Source: Acanthaster planci (Eukaryota > Echinodermata > Asteroidea > Valvatida > Acanthasteridae). From it: DNA of 64,000 nucleotides. Shown here in pieces: positions 29,717-41,945 of this stretch. The stretch is taken from positions 562,734 through 626,733 of the forward strand of contig NW_019091415.1 in NCBI RefSeq assembly GCF_001949145.1, in the 5' to 3' direction. Made by a program: the position numbers and the translations under genes. The notes beneath the pieces were generated by a model. That model was not told where the DNA came from, did no database searches, and was given only the letters and a program-made list of their open reading frames with translations. How positions within the stretch are numbered: position 1 is the stretch's first letter; each line of letters starts with the position of its first letter.

Positions 29717-30586
29717 TCGTATTGGGATCCCTCTTTTGGCGGTGTGTAGCCCACTTTCTCGTGCGCGGTTCAGCAAGCAATTTAATAACACGCGGGAACG
29801 GTCAGTGCAACCTCGCTCCCCAACATGCCGCGTGTCTGATGACAGTGCCCAATGTGTGGGTACAGTATAGGGGTCGTGGGCAGACGTGCGCCGAAACCCG
29901 GTGGCGATCGAACAGCCCACGAGCAAGGGCAGAATCGGTGCGGCATGCTGGATGGATCGCAGGCGTCAGTGAACGGGCTCCGCACTAATTGTAAAATGAC
30001 ACGGTGTATGGACTGCAAACTTGACCGACTAACGACTTGTTTTCAAGTCTAGTAGTGTACATAACACGTTTGTTCACCCAGAGCTGCCTGTGAATCGGTT
30101 GACAGTGTAAAGTTAACACACAGCTGTGTGGGGTAGCGCATGGTAGCTATATTCCAGTCCTGTCTCCTGTGACAACGGCAGTGAATTCAAGTTGATCAAA
30201 AGAGGCAGCGGTGAGAGCTGCAGCCAGTGTTCGATACTTGTGAATGCCGTAGTCTCACATAGAGATGCCACACTGTGTTTCCAACATATTGCAGCGTCGG
30301 CACCGACCGACCGGTAGAAGGCACCAGCATGGAACCACGATGGAGCCATGCAGTGGAACCCCTGCTGGTTGCCCCCAGAGACCCATAGCCTGCGGCGCCG
30401 GCGCAGTAGGTTTGTTTTCCTTGTTTTGGGGGGCATTGCCAACGACTTGAGTGCGTGTTTGGCAAGAGTCCGACTAGGTTGGTTTCACGAAATAAACGGC
30501 GGAAGACGCCCCTAACAAACTAGAAAAATCTTGCGTTCTGTGATTTTTGTCAGGAGTGAGAGAACCCATAGACAGCACACATTACA
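29717..30586 (+). repeat. Probable 5' LTR region of the gypsy element
   Basis: GC-richer block ending ...cacacattaca directly before a primer-binding-site-like sequence. It has AATAAA at 30491 within a plausible R region. The left LTR boundary and a matching 3' LTR were not found, so the extent is provisional. Confidence 0.4.
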
Positions 30587-30605
30587 TTGGTGGCAGCGGC
30601 GGCAC
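30587..30605 (+). promoter_or_regulatory. Putative primer binding site
   Basis: ttggtggcagcggcggcac follows the CA end of the presumed LTR, at the position and with the 'TGG' start usual for retrotransposon primer sites. The tRNA was not assigned. Confidence 0.4.
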
Positions 30606-33480
30606 GCCTGACAAAGAAGAAAAGGTGAATTTTGAATGGAATTTTGTTGTTGGATTCAGTCATGAATGTTCCTAACTACATTGAGTCAGCATCTGATTCG
30701 CCACACGGCGGATATGTGGGTTGTATCAGGGTCTTGCAGTCTGTAGGATAGCCAGGGCGATTGCTAGTAAACCCAGTTTGACAATCAAGAAGCTTGAATT
30801 GTTTTTCAAATACGGCTTAGGAACCGTTGACGCTGAGGGGGGAATTTACGGGGGTAGGACGGCGGGTGTTGAGCAATGTAAAAAGCTAACTTTCATTCCA
30901 TGCTGTATGCCCGTCGATGCCTCTTGTTCCAGTACCCCTCGGGAACCTTCCTGTGCTGTAGTCGGCGGCACTACGGACAGTTCGCCCCGATCGGAGCACT
31001 GTCGGGTTGTGCCTGTCGATGCAGCGAGGGTGGGTAGTGTGGCAAGAACACCTCACAAAATTTGTCTTGGTGCACTGGGTACAAGAAGTAATTCCCTCTG
31101 GGAACTGCCCTATGCTCTATGCCCTATGCCCTATGTTCCATCCGGAACACAGCCAAGCTGCACTTGTCAAGGAAGCAGGCCTAGGGCAGGGATTCAACCG
31201 GAAACACTTCTCACCGAAGAAGTGCAGATGAGACTCCCTGAAGGCTCGTCCCACATTGCAGGCAGCACCGCAACAGTAGCTCCGTTCCACCCGGAACGTT
31301 GCCAAGATACGCCTGTCGAGGCGGCCGGGGAGGGCTATACTTTCAATCACCCATAGATACCCGCCAGTTTTCCCGAACAAAACAAGGGGAGCCACCAAAA
31401 CTGCTCCTCACACAGGTCAATGGGGCCCAACGGCTCCTCACACAAGTCAACGGTGCGGAGCCGCCAGAGCTGCTCTGCACACCAGTCAATGGGGCCCGGC
31501 GGCTTCTCACACAAGTAAATGGTGCGGAGCCGCTAAAGATGCTCCGCACACCAGTCAATGGGGCCCAACGACTCCTCACAGAAGTCAATGGTGCGAAGCC
31601 GCCAGAGCCGCTCTTCCAAAACTAGCTCCGGAAGGAACAACTAGAGGGAACAACGTGACGGGTAAAGTGGCTGGGAAACCGGTGCGTTTCCCCTTAGACA
31701 CCAGAGCCGCAGTGAGTTTGATTTCAGAGTGGATCTTCAATGTCTTGCCCGAGGCGGAGAAACCTACTCTAGCTTCTTGGCATCGACCTTGAGAATGGCA
31801 TATGGCAGCTCCATGCCAACTAAAGGTTTTGCCAACTTTGAGCTGCAGGTCAGGGAACAGCTCATGAATCATGCCTGCACTATGGCCAACATCGAACCAA
31901 AGGTGATTCTGGACATCAATTTTCTGTCCAAATACCACTGAAGGATGCCTATCCCATTCCTAGGATTGAGGACAACTTAGACACTTTGAGTGGGGTGAGG
32001 TGGTTTAGCACACTCAACTTGGCCAGTGGTTATTGGCAGGTTGACATGGACAAAGAGGACCGGGAGAAAACCGCTTTCGGAATGCAGAATGGGCTCTACC
32101 AGTTCACTGTGATGCCTTTTGGACTCTGCAATGCCCCCGCAACGTTCGAGCACCTGACGGAGTGGGTGCTACAGTGGTAGATTGCTGTTGTCTACTTGGA
32201 CAATGCCATAGTTTGGGGAGCAGACTTCGAGAAGCACTACCAGAGACTGGCAAACGTGCTGGAGCGGTTCCAAGACACTGGGTTGATACTCAAGCCAAAG
32301 AAATGTGACCTTTTCAAGACGGAAGTGGCCTTTTTGGGTCACGTGGTGTCGGCTGAGGGGGTACGAACAGACCCAGAGAAGATCGCTGTCATCAGAAACT
32401 CGCTGTAACCAGCGAACCTGACGCAAGTCCGGAGTTTTCTGGGTCTTGCATCTTACTATTGGTGCTTTATTGCGGACTTTGCCGCAATTACTCGTCCTCG
32501 TCACACCCTCTTCACACCCAGGTGAAAGAAGGTTTTCACCTAGTTCGTTGACTGTCAGTTGGCGTTTGATCACCTCAAGGACGCACTGGCTACGGCACCG
32601 GTGTTGCGCTACCCTGACGCAGAACACCGCTATATTGTGGACACTGACACTAGCCAGTGCACCATCGGCGCAGTGTTGTCACAGGAGGGGGGCGATGTTG
32701 AGCAGGTGATTGCCTATGGTAGCTGCACTTTGTCAAAGGCCGAACACAACTACTGTACCACTCAGAAGGAGTTGCTGGCTGCAGTTCCCTCTGTCCATTA
32801 CTTCAAGCACTATCTCCTCGGAAAGCAGTTCCTACTAAGGACGGATAATGGGTCCCTGCGGTGGCTATTCAACTTTCGCGAGCCTGAGGCGTTTGTAAAC
32901 TGCTTGGCGTCCACAAAACCAGCACCACACCTTTCCACTTCCAGTCAGATGAATGGTGAAACGGTTCAACTGTGCGGTGAAGACGATGCTGAGCCTGTTC
33001 GTTGACGAGAACCAAGATGATTGGGATGAACACCTCCCCTATGTGATGATAGCCTACTGTTCCTCCCAGCACGACAGCACTTAGCTCAAGTCGAATATGC
33101 TGCTGCTTGGCCAGGAGGTGGGACTTCCACTGGATCTGGTGGTGGGCCAGTCGGTGGAGCCTGCGGAAGCGGCAGTACACGACTACGTAGATGGGCTGCG
33201 GGCAGGGATCGAGGGCGCCCATGAGTTTGTCTCCACCTACAGAAGAGTCAAGTGTATCAGAAACGACAGTATGACAGCAAGGCGGCAGGGGCTGGGTATG
33301 AGCCCGGGCAGCCAGTATGGTTGTACACCCCCGCCAAAAAGGCGGACCGCTCGCAAAGCTCTAATGCGGGTGGGAAGGTCCCTTCGTGGTGACAAAGAAG
33401 ATCGATGATGTCACATATAAGGTACAGAAGTCCCCTCAGTCCCAAGCCAAAGTGGTCCACTACAACAGGCTTAAACCATA
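30606..33480 (+). pseudogene. Ty3/gypsy pol relic: protease, RT, RNase H, integrase tail
   Basis: Order seen: a decayed gag-like stretch (30660-31380), then a protease with PLDTRAAVSLIS (about 31690-31735), where the active site DTGA has become DTRA. RT starts about 31938 (PLKDAYPIPRIEDNL), then FSTLNLASGYWQVDM, GLYQFTVMPFGLCNAPATFE, and a YLDN instead of the catalytic YLDD at about 32190. After it come LKPKKCDLFKTEVAFLGHVV and RSFLGLASYYWCFI. RNase H-like sequence follows (IVDTDTSQCTIGAVLSQ, TQKELLAAV). Integrase is represented only by its end (DDWDEHLPYVMIAYCSSQ, 33015-33070, then VGLPLDLVVGQ). Stops at 32178 and 32406, frameshifts, a gap between protease and RT and loss of the integrase core make it dead. 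Confidence 0.88.
31390..31620 (+). repeat. Coding-type tandem repeat (~30-bp units in a ~69-bp higher-order period)
   Basis: Units like cacaagtcaa-c/t-ggtgcggagcc alternate with cacaccagtcaatggggccc. In the + frame this gives LLTQVNGAEPPEL and LCTPVNGARR alternating three times, without stops from 31299 to 31625. It lies between the gag-like region and the gypsy protease. Confidence 0.85.
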
Positions 33481-33639
33481 ATTGGGTGACGTGGAAGTGG
33501 GCTGATGGGAGCGAGTGGCGTTGCAGTCTCAGTTGGAAAAGGACCATATTGCAGCGGGAGGAAGGCAGCCGGTATTGGAGCTGTTCTCCGTTTTCTTCAG
33601 AATGATGCTCAGCTAAAGCCAAAGACAACTCCTCCACTT

Positions 33640-34560
33640 TCAAACTGACGACAGCGATTTCAACTTGCGGCGTCTACTTGCAAAGTCGAAGACCCTTGAG
33701 CAATTAGCCCTTGAGCTCTTAAGGCGGATGACTGCACCTTGCGAAAACAACAATGGCATTTGGCCCCACAATCACTCTGAAGAAGCCTGAATTGATGTAC
33801 CAACCTCCCTCAGTGTATCCTACAAAGCACAATACATCACTATCAACACCAGACTAAACGCAGAAGAGCACTTTAATTATCTAGACAGCATCATGTCCAA
33901 TGACCCTACAACAAACAAGGACCTGGATAACCGCCTATCCAAAGCCAGTAGCTCCTTTGAGCGCCTTGCCAAAAGAGTGTGGTGAGACCACTCTCTATGC
34001 TTCTCCACTAAGCTCTTGGTTTGTAGAGCAGTTGCAGTCCCCACCCTCCTATATGGAGCAGAGGCACGGATCCTGTATACAGGAAATAGGCGCGACGACT
34101 GGAGCACTTCCATAAACGCTACTTATGCACCATTCTTGACATTAAGTGGCAGGACTACATCTCCAAGGAGAAGGTACTTCAAAAAGCAGATGTGCCGAGC
34201 ATCGAAGCCTTAATTATGAAGCACCAGCTGTGTTGGGCAGGCCACGTTGCAAGGATGGAACACTCACGTCTCCCAGAGGCTGCCTTCTTCGGTGAACTTT
34301 GTGAAGGGAACTGAAATCATGGGGCTCCCAGAAAAACATTTTCAAGGACCAACTGAAAAAGCATCTCTCACTTGCTGGCATTTTTCCTCAATCTTGGCGC
34401 CAGGAAGCTCTTGACAGAGTAGGTTGGCGTCACAATACCCTCACAGGCACTAACAAATCTGAAGCTTCTAGACGAGCAACAGCTGTTGTCAGGAAGGAAA
34501 GACACAAGGAGCAGGCTACCCCTCGGTCAACCTTGACTCCATCGCCCCCCCAAGTGTGCT
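33640..34560 (+). mobile_element. LINE fragment: C-terminal RT/thumb region
   Basis: In changing + frames: NTRLNAEEHFNYLDSIMSND (Y-L-G-S-I-I-S type motif), LDNRLSKASSSFERLAKRVW, STKLLVCRAVAVPTLLYGAE (V-L-P-T-L-L-Y-G-x-E, typical of RTE/I-group non-LTR elements), then basic pieces with WAGHVARMEHSRLPEAAFFG-like text in another frame around 34230-34300. It abuts the gypsy relic directly and is truncated at the 5' side. Confidence 0.75.
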
Positions 34561-37019
34561 GGCAAAACCTCGACTATACACCCTCCTTTTTGTTGCAAGT
34601 TAGGAGCAAGCCATCATCCTCCAGTCCATTCTACACAAAACTGCACCTTCGTGACCAGGAGTCTCTCGTGCCTCCATGTCAACCTGACGAGCGATCGATC
34701 TTTGTCCTTGGAAAAGATCAAGGTCCTGTTTTTCAGCTTGAACTTTGCTCCAATCCCCAGTTGCTTCCGACAAGAGAGATAATCCAGCACACTGGGCCTG
34801 CCTGAGCTGCCTTCCCTCATCTTGAATAGTCCACATTTGATGGGATTGGTCTGAAGATTAAGACTGGCAAACCGTCCAGATACACAAATCAGCGAAACCC
34901 AACGCCCCTGCCACTCCACCGAGACAAATTCATCCGTTTTTTTTCAATTGGCAATTGGAGGAATAGCAGCATCGTCACGGACACCCCCCCCCCAGGAAGC
35001 ATGTATGATCGCAAGGAGAGGGACATCCTCTGCCTTGGATTCATACCTTACAGCGTACCCTATGCGTCCAATATCCTGGTGTCAATGGCTCCAGAAAGCT
35101 GGGCGGCTCCCTCGTCGCCGCATGTAGCACAACTTATTCCAGATCCTTCCAACAAGCGTTCAGTCAACCCGACCTTTGTCCACTGGGCATACAACCTCTG
35201 TGACAGGGAACACCTTCCCCCAGGCATGCAGGAACTCCACCACTAAAGTACTGCAACTAACTTGGTTCAATTCAAGACTCTTGAGCCAAAAAACGACGTA
35301 GCTTACGCATACCGCCAAATGCTTAATAGCCATTTCACGTAAATACCGGACATAATGTGTGCACGGTCAAAGCTTCAATTTTTACCACACTTTGTAGGAT
35401 GAAAGGACGTGCAAGTAAGCAATATAGACTTTTCAAATCCATACGTAGCCTGTTGCCATGGAAACGGCTCATGTTGAGGTTTTGACATTTTAGGCCGACT
35501 TAGGACTCTGAAAAACTGGTTTTCAGGTTATACATGCATTTAAAAGTCCACCTGACCAAAATGCAAAAATATTTCACAAATCCACTCTTATACTTTTGTC
35601 ACAAGTATCATTATCTTCCTCAGCATTTCGTTCCGTCTTTATACTAATAAATCACATACATAGAAATACACATAGATCGTGCCAAAAGTTTTGGACTGAT
35701 CCGTTCCCGTAATTTCCCGGTAGTTTTTTTTACCAGCGATTCAAAATAAGGCGTAGGTTGCGTCCAACCTGCCCAAACGCCGTGCATCGTATTACGTCAT
35801 TTCATTGTCTGTGTGGCCATGGTTATTGATGGCAATTTGTTACTGTCGTTGTGAATATGTGTAAAGGAATGTGGACAGTAGTCGAAAGGATTGTGTGCGC
35901 GCGTCAACTGATGAGAACGTTCTCTGGTCGAGAAGGAAGACACACCAAATTTATTGTTTTAGTGCATGAGAGTGGAACTGAGTGTGACAGGAACCGGGGT
36001 CAACTTGCCCGGAGACGCTTGGTGCAGCAGGTTTTGTCTGCAAATCGGTGAAAGCTGCCACCAATTTGAACTTATCCACCAGTTTGGGAAATGCAGTGCC
36101 AAAAACCTGTCGCTGCAACGCAAAAGACTGCCTCATCGGTCCTGTAGACCACCCGTAGAGAAACACTCGGCCTTCCAACATTGAAGCTGAAGAAAATAAC
36201 CGTTAAGTTCTGTGTTCCCATAATTCTCATCTCCTGAGAATTAGAATATTTATTTATACCATTCGGACTTGATCGTTTTCTTGTCAACAAATGAATTTAC
36301 GTGCTTGAAATATCATGTTTGAATCACACCAAACCCAACAATATTCTTTATATACACGTACTGAAACCGGCGGCAAGTGTTGGTTCTTGTCTAATTCAAG
36401 TTCTTGTTGAATGGCTACAAATGACCATAATGTCTCGCTGAACTGAGTCTGCCCTGTGCCGAGAGAGTTCCGTCAGGTGGAACTACTCCAGGAACATTAA
36501 ACTGAAGTTGAAGAAAGTGTTTAAATATATAATTGTATAGATTTCGTTTGAAGTGACCGGGATCTTTAATTGGAAGTAATAGAGTTGTAATTTTGAATTA
36601 AGCAGGCAACTCTGAGCAACACTGAGTTTGGGGTTATTGAATGTACACGTGAACAAATTATTAGATCTGGTTTAGTCAGCATTTGAAGTCAAAGTTATAA
36701 TTATAGTTATAATTTTGATATTGAACGAATCTAAACTGAAACCTAGAGTCACGGAATTTCGAATATTTCAGAGTGTTGTACACGTGGACCGGTATTGTGG
36801 TTGATATTCCCACAGAAAATTGAGTTTTGAATCAAGCTTGTTAAGTTGACTTTGCTGAGGAAAGTATCGAAGTAGCTGTGACCCTTTGAGGAAATTGAAG
36901 AGTTCGATTCTAGACTCCAAATCTTTGTAACTATTATAAATAGCTTGATTTTGTGAATATCATTAGTAACTGAATAATTTCCTTGTTTTTGCCGTCAGTT
37001 CTTTCAATCTGAAGCTTTT
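34561..37019. other. Intergenic sequence, no firmly recognised gene
   Basis: Short frames at 34533-34919 on both strands look like decayed repeat sequence, but no motif decides. There is a C tract at 34983-34993. The rest is AT-rich. Confidence 0.4.
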
Positions 37020-37700
37020 ACAATACAACACAACACAATGCAATACAATAATTACATTTGTATAGCGCTCTTACAAACTGTAAGTTGTTTCACAGCGCTT
37101 TACATCAATAATGAAAAAAACAATAATGGTATAATGGTTGATTCAATTTCTGAACGAAAAGTAAAGTTTTAAAATGTTTAAAAAACCTTAAAAACCTCCA
37201 AAGAAGGAGACAGACGAATGAATCTTGGAAGCTCATTCCAGAGTCTAGGAGCACATGCCTACGCCTGGAAAGCATTGTCACGAGCTGTTGTGTATGTCCG
37301 AGGAGCATGGAACAAGGCATTATCTGTACTAGAACGAAGACCAGGACGCATAGACGGATGTGGAAGGACGAGAGAGTTCATGTATTCTGGAGCTTTGTTT
37401 TGGATACTCTTGAAGATAACAGTCAGGATCTTAAATTCGATGTGTTACGTGACTGGAAGCCAATGCAATTCTCTGAGCAAAGGGTGACATAGTTGTATGC
37501 TTACGGGCCTTGAGGATCAGCTTAGCGGCACGATTCTGAACCCTCCGAAGATGTTGTATTAGAGACGAGTTGATTCCATACAGTGTAGTGAATTAGCATA
37601 GTCAAGTCGGGACAACACAATAGCTCGGATAGCATGCTCGCATACTCCAGCACTTATGTATGGTCTAATTCTAATGAACTGATTAGAACTTTTAAGTTCG
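37020..37700. repeat. Likely dispersed repeat with 'tatagcgct...agcgctttaca' head
   Basis: catttgtatagcgctcttac then cacagcgctttacatcaat is a short inverted motif common at the edge of dispersed repeats in aquatic animal genomes. The following open frame 37218-37487 (LGSSFQSLGAHAYAWKAL) is a stretch I have seen only as repeat-derived. Assignment is tentative. Confidence 0.4.
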
Positions 37701-37952
37701 TTAAACTGGGGTCATCACTAAAAAAAGGAATTTTCAGTTAGTGGTAACAACCTAAAAGTAGCTTCCTTGCCTCTGCTTGAGACAAAAAATTATCGCTTTA
37801 AGTAACACCCTAGTGCTCTTTTAATAGCTTGCATTGAAGTACGTTTTTAGAATTTGCAAACTTGACATTTTTATACTATATCTGCCCTGCAAAAGTCACC
37901 TTGTCAGGGGTCTCAGAATATTTTCCTTTTGGTTGTATTCATATATGGAGAA

Positions 37953-38150
37953 GGTAGCCTATCAAGCATCTGCCCAACTTTTCCCTTCTATACCTACCCG
38001 ACCCCTCCTCACCCCTCTTCCCGGGACTTCCCCACCTCTGGCAAAAAAAAATTAAAAAGTTTCTCACCCTTGTACAAAAATCTTTGTCGCCCGGGAAAAG
38101 AAAAAACCTCACCCCCCCCCTAGATTGGGAGAATGAGGCTTCAAGAAAAA
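37953..38150 (+). repeat. Left terminal inverted repeat of the virus-like element
   Basis: Starts aggtagcct and ends gaggcttcaagaaaaa. Its complement is at 43334-43513. Shared blocks include gcccaacttttccct, aagtttctcaccctt and ttgggagaa-t/c-gaggctt. Rich in C runs on this strand. Confidence 0.9.
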
Positions 38151-38177
38151 TGTGTAAAAACAAATTTAATTACCTAT

Positions 38178-39575
38178 ATATAAATATGAACATGAATACT
38201 AAAACCAAACCACAATGCCGTCCTGTGTTATCAGGCTTTAATCCAATTAAAAAATCATTTTTATCCGACTTTGTCAAACAATATAACATTACCTCCCCCT
38301 CACCGTCGCCAACACACGAAACCAGACCTCGTACGCGCAATCCAAGCGAGCCAGCGTTCATTCACAAACCTGCAGCGCCAAACGTACCGTCAGTTTTTAC
38401 AGGTAGTTCAAGACAACGAAATAAGCCTACCCTTTACGGCCACTGGTGCAAATGGCAACGTGTTACGGAAAGATCTCATTACCGCGATTATAGCCTACAC
38501 TCAACCGGAAGCTATTGCAGAGGGAGACATCCGAAATGATTTTCGATTTCTACAATATTTACATCGAAAAGAACGCATTAGGCGAATTTTGCGGTATAGG
38601 AGCGTACAAGTTGCAAGCCGCGATCAAGGTTCAATTTAAAATGGAAAATCCCGAAGCGGAAAACAAAGTTGGTGTTTTTACGTTTACGAGTAAAAATATC
38701 GCGGTGTTTACCAAACTGGAGGTCAAAAACGCGTTAAAACAACAAAGAGAAAAACAAATGGAAGATGTTCAAGCCCATACCTAACGATGCTCTGGCTGGG
38801 TATTTGACAAAGTTATCGCGTTTTATATCAACGTGGCGCGCTATAACCCCATAGGTGCCAGTTACATTCCTCTTCCAAAAGAACTAGCGGTTAAAACAGC
38901 AATCATTCATGTTCCAGACAAAAAAGAGCAACAATGCATACGCTGGGCAATAAGAGCTGCTCTGGGATTATATTCAGACAACGTCAAAAATCAACTCGAA
39001 AGCATCCCGGATTACAAAATACACGAAGATAGAACTTCAACTTACACAACAGCAGACGGTTTAAATTTTACAAATGTGGACTTCCGTACTCAAATATCGT
39101 TAGAAATTATTAAAAGAAACACTGATCAGATTAAAACTCAAATCAATCGCGTCAAAGAAACGATCAACGCGATAATGGACGGCGATTTAACATTACGCGC
39201 GAAAATTAGAGCGTTGTTTAGAGAACAGGGTGTAACGATCGTTCGTATTTTGACGGCTTTTACTTTGGCTGTGAGTACCATAGACAGTAGTGTGGTATCC
39301 GTTCTTAGAACAGCTGGTACTCAGAACCAGCTCCAAAGCCACACCGCCGTCTAAAGGAGGTGTAACCGATTGGATCAAACGACAACTACAGAATTTAGCT
39401 AACGTGTTGGAAAAAGTGGGCTTGAAAGCGCTTGGAGCTTGACCCGACGTCATTGGAAGCGTATTGAGTTGGTTGTTTAATGTAGCAAGTAAAGCAGTGG
39501 CTTGGATTGCTTGTAACGTTTGGACTTTATTTGTAGGCGTTTCGATTTTGACTTGCGTGCAGAAGATGTAGTTGG
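38178..39575 (+). pseudogene. Polinton-type polymerase-associated module fused to a membrane tail, broken
   Basis: Three + frames follow one another: 38271-38639, 38515-38784 and 38833-39354, with further homologous text to 39571 in another frame. The first part has QRQTYRQFLQVVQDNEI and DLITAIIAYTQPEAI. The second has YNIYIEKNALGEF and KLQAAIKVQFKMEN. The third has GASYIPLPKELAVKTAIIHV and EQQCIRWAIRAALG, a pattern I associate with the region upstream of Polinton-type B polymerases, then a coiled-coil (QIKTQINRVKETINAIMDG) and a hydrophobic stretch (ILTAFTLAVSTI). Frameshifts near 38525, 38785 and 39345 break it. It has no polymerase catalytic core. Function unknown; a virion or replication role is only a guess. 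Confidence 0.55.
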
Positions 39576-39596
39576 GCAAAAATAATTAACCTCCTC

Positions 39597-40125
39597 TCAA
39601 ATTTGAGAGGTTAATACCTTATACAACAAAACACCAAGTCCGGCAACTGCAATAGCCCCTACGGTTAAAGATATTTTCCCTTCGTTGTGAATGTCTAATG
39701 GCTTCTTTTCTTGAGGCGTTGTCTGTACAGGTAAACTAGGCGTCGGATCTGGCTCTAACACTTTAGGCTCGAGCTTACTTTCTGGATCTGGGTTGGGAAC
39801 AGCGCTAGAGTTTAAAGTTGGAACATGACCCGTTTGCTTTCCGGGCGTTGCGATCTGAAGGTTGTTGTTGTATCCTTCAAACGTTCCTATACGTAGGTCC
39901 ATGTCCGAGGGTACCAAATGTAAAACAGGCGCCACCACGAAGTTTAAAGGCGATTTTGCGCAAAGTAAAGAATCTTGAAACTGGTCGGTACTCTGTTCGA
40001 GGTCGGGCTCTGAGTTTATCAAAGATTCCACTATCGTAATAAACTGCTGTTGAGCGTTGAGTCCGGTACCCGTCGCCAATACGCTCGTTTTTGTCTGGGC
40101 CTGCGCGCCTAGCTACGCATAAACG
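39597..40125 (-). pseudogene. Small Pro-rich protein with C-terminal membrane anchor
   Basis: The minus-strand frame 40079-39597 (160 codons) is open and ends in a hydrophobic helix (LTVGAIAVAGLGVLLYKVL) after a Pro/Glu-rich spacer (DPESKLEPKVLEPDPTPSLP). An overlapping frame up to 40128 suggests the real start lies upstream across a frameshift. It ends about 20 bp from the + strand gene, so the two converge. No homology assigned. Confidence 0.45.
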
Positions 40126-40129
40126 CAAG

Positions 40130-40860
40130 CTCTAATGGATTCGTTTACCTTTGTAACGCATACGTCTGTTAGTTTAGACTTTTTCGGAATGAAATTTCAC
40201 CATGCTAACTTAATTGCATCAGACTGTGTAATCCAAGTAACCGTATAAGTGCCATGTATGTTGGGCTGCATTTGCTGCTTGTCACGTGTAAATCGTGGGC
40301 GTCGTAGTTTTATTTGGGACTGGTATATAACCATTGTCGTAATAGTAAGCGGTCCCTAATCCGTTTGACAAAGTATCTTGCGTTTGTTTAAACGACTTGG
40401 TCGAGTTTACGTTAAACAGCCGACACGTGTCTGTAAATTACCGATGGTCGTAATTGTTATGTAACGCGTTGAATATATCGTCGCTCGGGATGGGCATGAT
40501 ACAACGTAAAAGATTTTTCTCACCGTATAGAACACATGAAAATTAAACAGCGCCGATACGTACGAATTAGACACAGACAATAAATCAAAACCTACTCCAC
40601 AAGCCGTCGTCAATCTGTAACCCAACGGTTAATGGCTTCGTCCGTTTTCACTTTCGGTAACTTATAAATTGGGAAATACGGCAGAAAACCATAGTCTTTA
40701 TTGACCACTATTGATAATTGACTAAAGTCGCGGCCATCTTTTAAATAAAGGTGTTTGAAAGGGCAGGCGCCGTCGGTCTCACTTGTTCCAAAATATTTTG
40801 GTAAGAAGGCAGAGAATCTGCCAAAAACTTGACAGACTAGGTAAAACTTATTCGCCAAGT
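40130..40860 (-). pseudogene. Unidentified protein of the virus-like element, frameshifted
   Basis: Minus-strand frames 40858-40610 and 40625-40407 overlap and look like one gene split by a frameshift: YFPIYKLPKVKTDEAINRW, then YRLTTACGVGFDLLSVSNSY and ALFNFHVFYTVRKI. The segment downstream to 40130 is in pieces. Reminiscent of proteins seen in Polinton-like clusters, but I cannot name it. Confidence 0.4.
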
Positions 40861-40869
40861 TTTTTCATA

Positions 40870-41486
40870 AGGTCTTTTTTAAAAACTGCCGCCCTTTTGT
40901 TGGCTAAAGTTTCCGTTTTTGCTTGCACCTGGCGGTCAAATTCTTCTGTGCTCTGTGATTTATTTTCTTGCAATTTAGTCGTTGTGTTTGTGCAAATCTT
41001 TTTTTTTCATATCGTCAAATGTTCTCAATTCGCACAAAATCAAAACGAATTCTTCTTGAGACACGTCACCGTCTTCGATCGCGTGGGAGACGTTTTCATC
41101 TATTGTATTCAGTTGGGCATTTGCCAGCATGCGGATTTTATCGTGTTTCTTGGTTTTTGCCGTCAACCTGCGACTGGCGTATTTCAACAACCTGTATGCC
41201 CCAAACGCACCGATAGCGATGCCTTCCATCACTAGTGCGACGGGTGCTGTAACAGCTCCCAATAAAGCGGAAATGGCTATGGCGGCCGATGTAGCGCCCA
41301 AAGTTCGGTTGCACATTCCACGTAATCGAGCGCTGCTAATAGCCGTTTGATCTTTTTATAAGAAGTTTCTCTGGCATTGCGCTTTCGAAAGATTTGTCCG
41401 CGGATGTCTTCGATCTTTTGAACGCGGTAGACTTTAGTTGCTTCAGCTCTGTTTAACGCTAGCTTAGGGTATATGTTCGACTCCAT
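40870..41486 (-). pseudogene. Hydrophobic small Ala/Gly-rich membrane protein with coiled-coil N-terminus
   Basis: Minus-strand frames 41486-41277 and 41316-40975. The N-part is basic and helical (YPKLALNRAEATKVYRVQKI). The middle has two hydrophobic segments (ATSAAIAISALLGAVTAPVA and MEGIAIGAFGAYRLL). The C-part is charged (KHDKIRMLANAQLNTIDEN, EDGDVSQEEFVLIL). One frameshift near 41300. This arrangement recurs in invertebrate Polinton-like loci to my knowledge; function unknown. Confidence 0.45.
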
Positions 41487-41499
41487 CTCTTTTCATTAT

Positions 41500-41945
41500 A
41501 TACGCGTTTTTGAAAACGTCCAGCTCGATTAAAATTGTGCTGTCTTTATTGTTGATGACTTCTCCTCGCTCGTTTCTGAACGAAAATTCAAAACTCGCTA
41601 TTTGTCTGTTTACTAGTGGTTTATCAGTAATACGTATGAAGGATGCCCGTTAAAATAATTAAAATGGTTGTTTATTTCTCGGCAGTGTATCCAAAGTTCC
41701 TTGAGAGGATTTGTGTCTATCTTCCCTTTGTAAATAACGTTTGGAATGAGCCTACCTCTCGGTAAATTTAACAGCCTACCGACTTCTTTGCCTAACCGAA
41801 TTTGAGATTTGAATCTGATATCATAATTGTAACTAAATTGGAATCACAGTGAACTTTAAAAGTCACACCCGGAATAGCGTTTAAAATAAAATCAACCCAA
41901 TCTACGTTGTAAAACCCCGGAGGAATAACTACATACCGCGTTCTC
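41500..41945 (-). pseudogene. Possible minor-capsid-like protein of the element
   Basis: Minus strand from 41945: VVIPPGFYNVDWVDFILNAI, then FKSQIRLGKEVGRLLNLPRG in a second frame, then a C-part with FEFSFRNERGEVINNKD and ILIELDVF. The 'I-P-P-G-x-Y' opening and a beta-rich C-end ending in 'D/E-x-x-G-x-x-I-N' are features I associate with small virion proteins of Polinton/adintovirus relatives. This is a weak resemblance. Frameshifts and a stop near 41820 break it. Confidence 0.3.

Noticed and set aside
30721-31356. Long plus-strand frame as a host protein
   Set aside because: Composition and position fit a decayed gag/leader of the gypsy element; no domain recognised.
41500-41945. Firm naming of a capsid (penton or hexon) gene
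   Set aside because: Only a short opening motif and a beta-rich tail are reminiscent; frames are broken and the likeness is too weak for a firm name.
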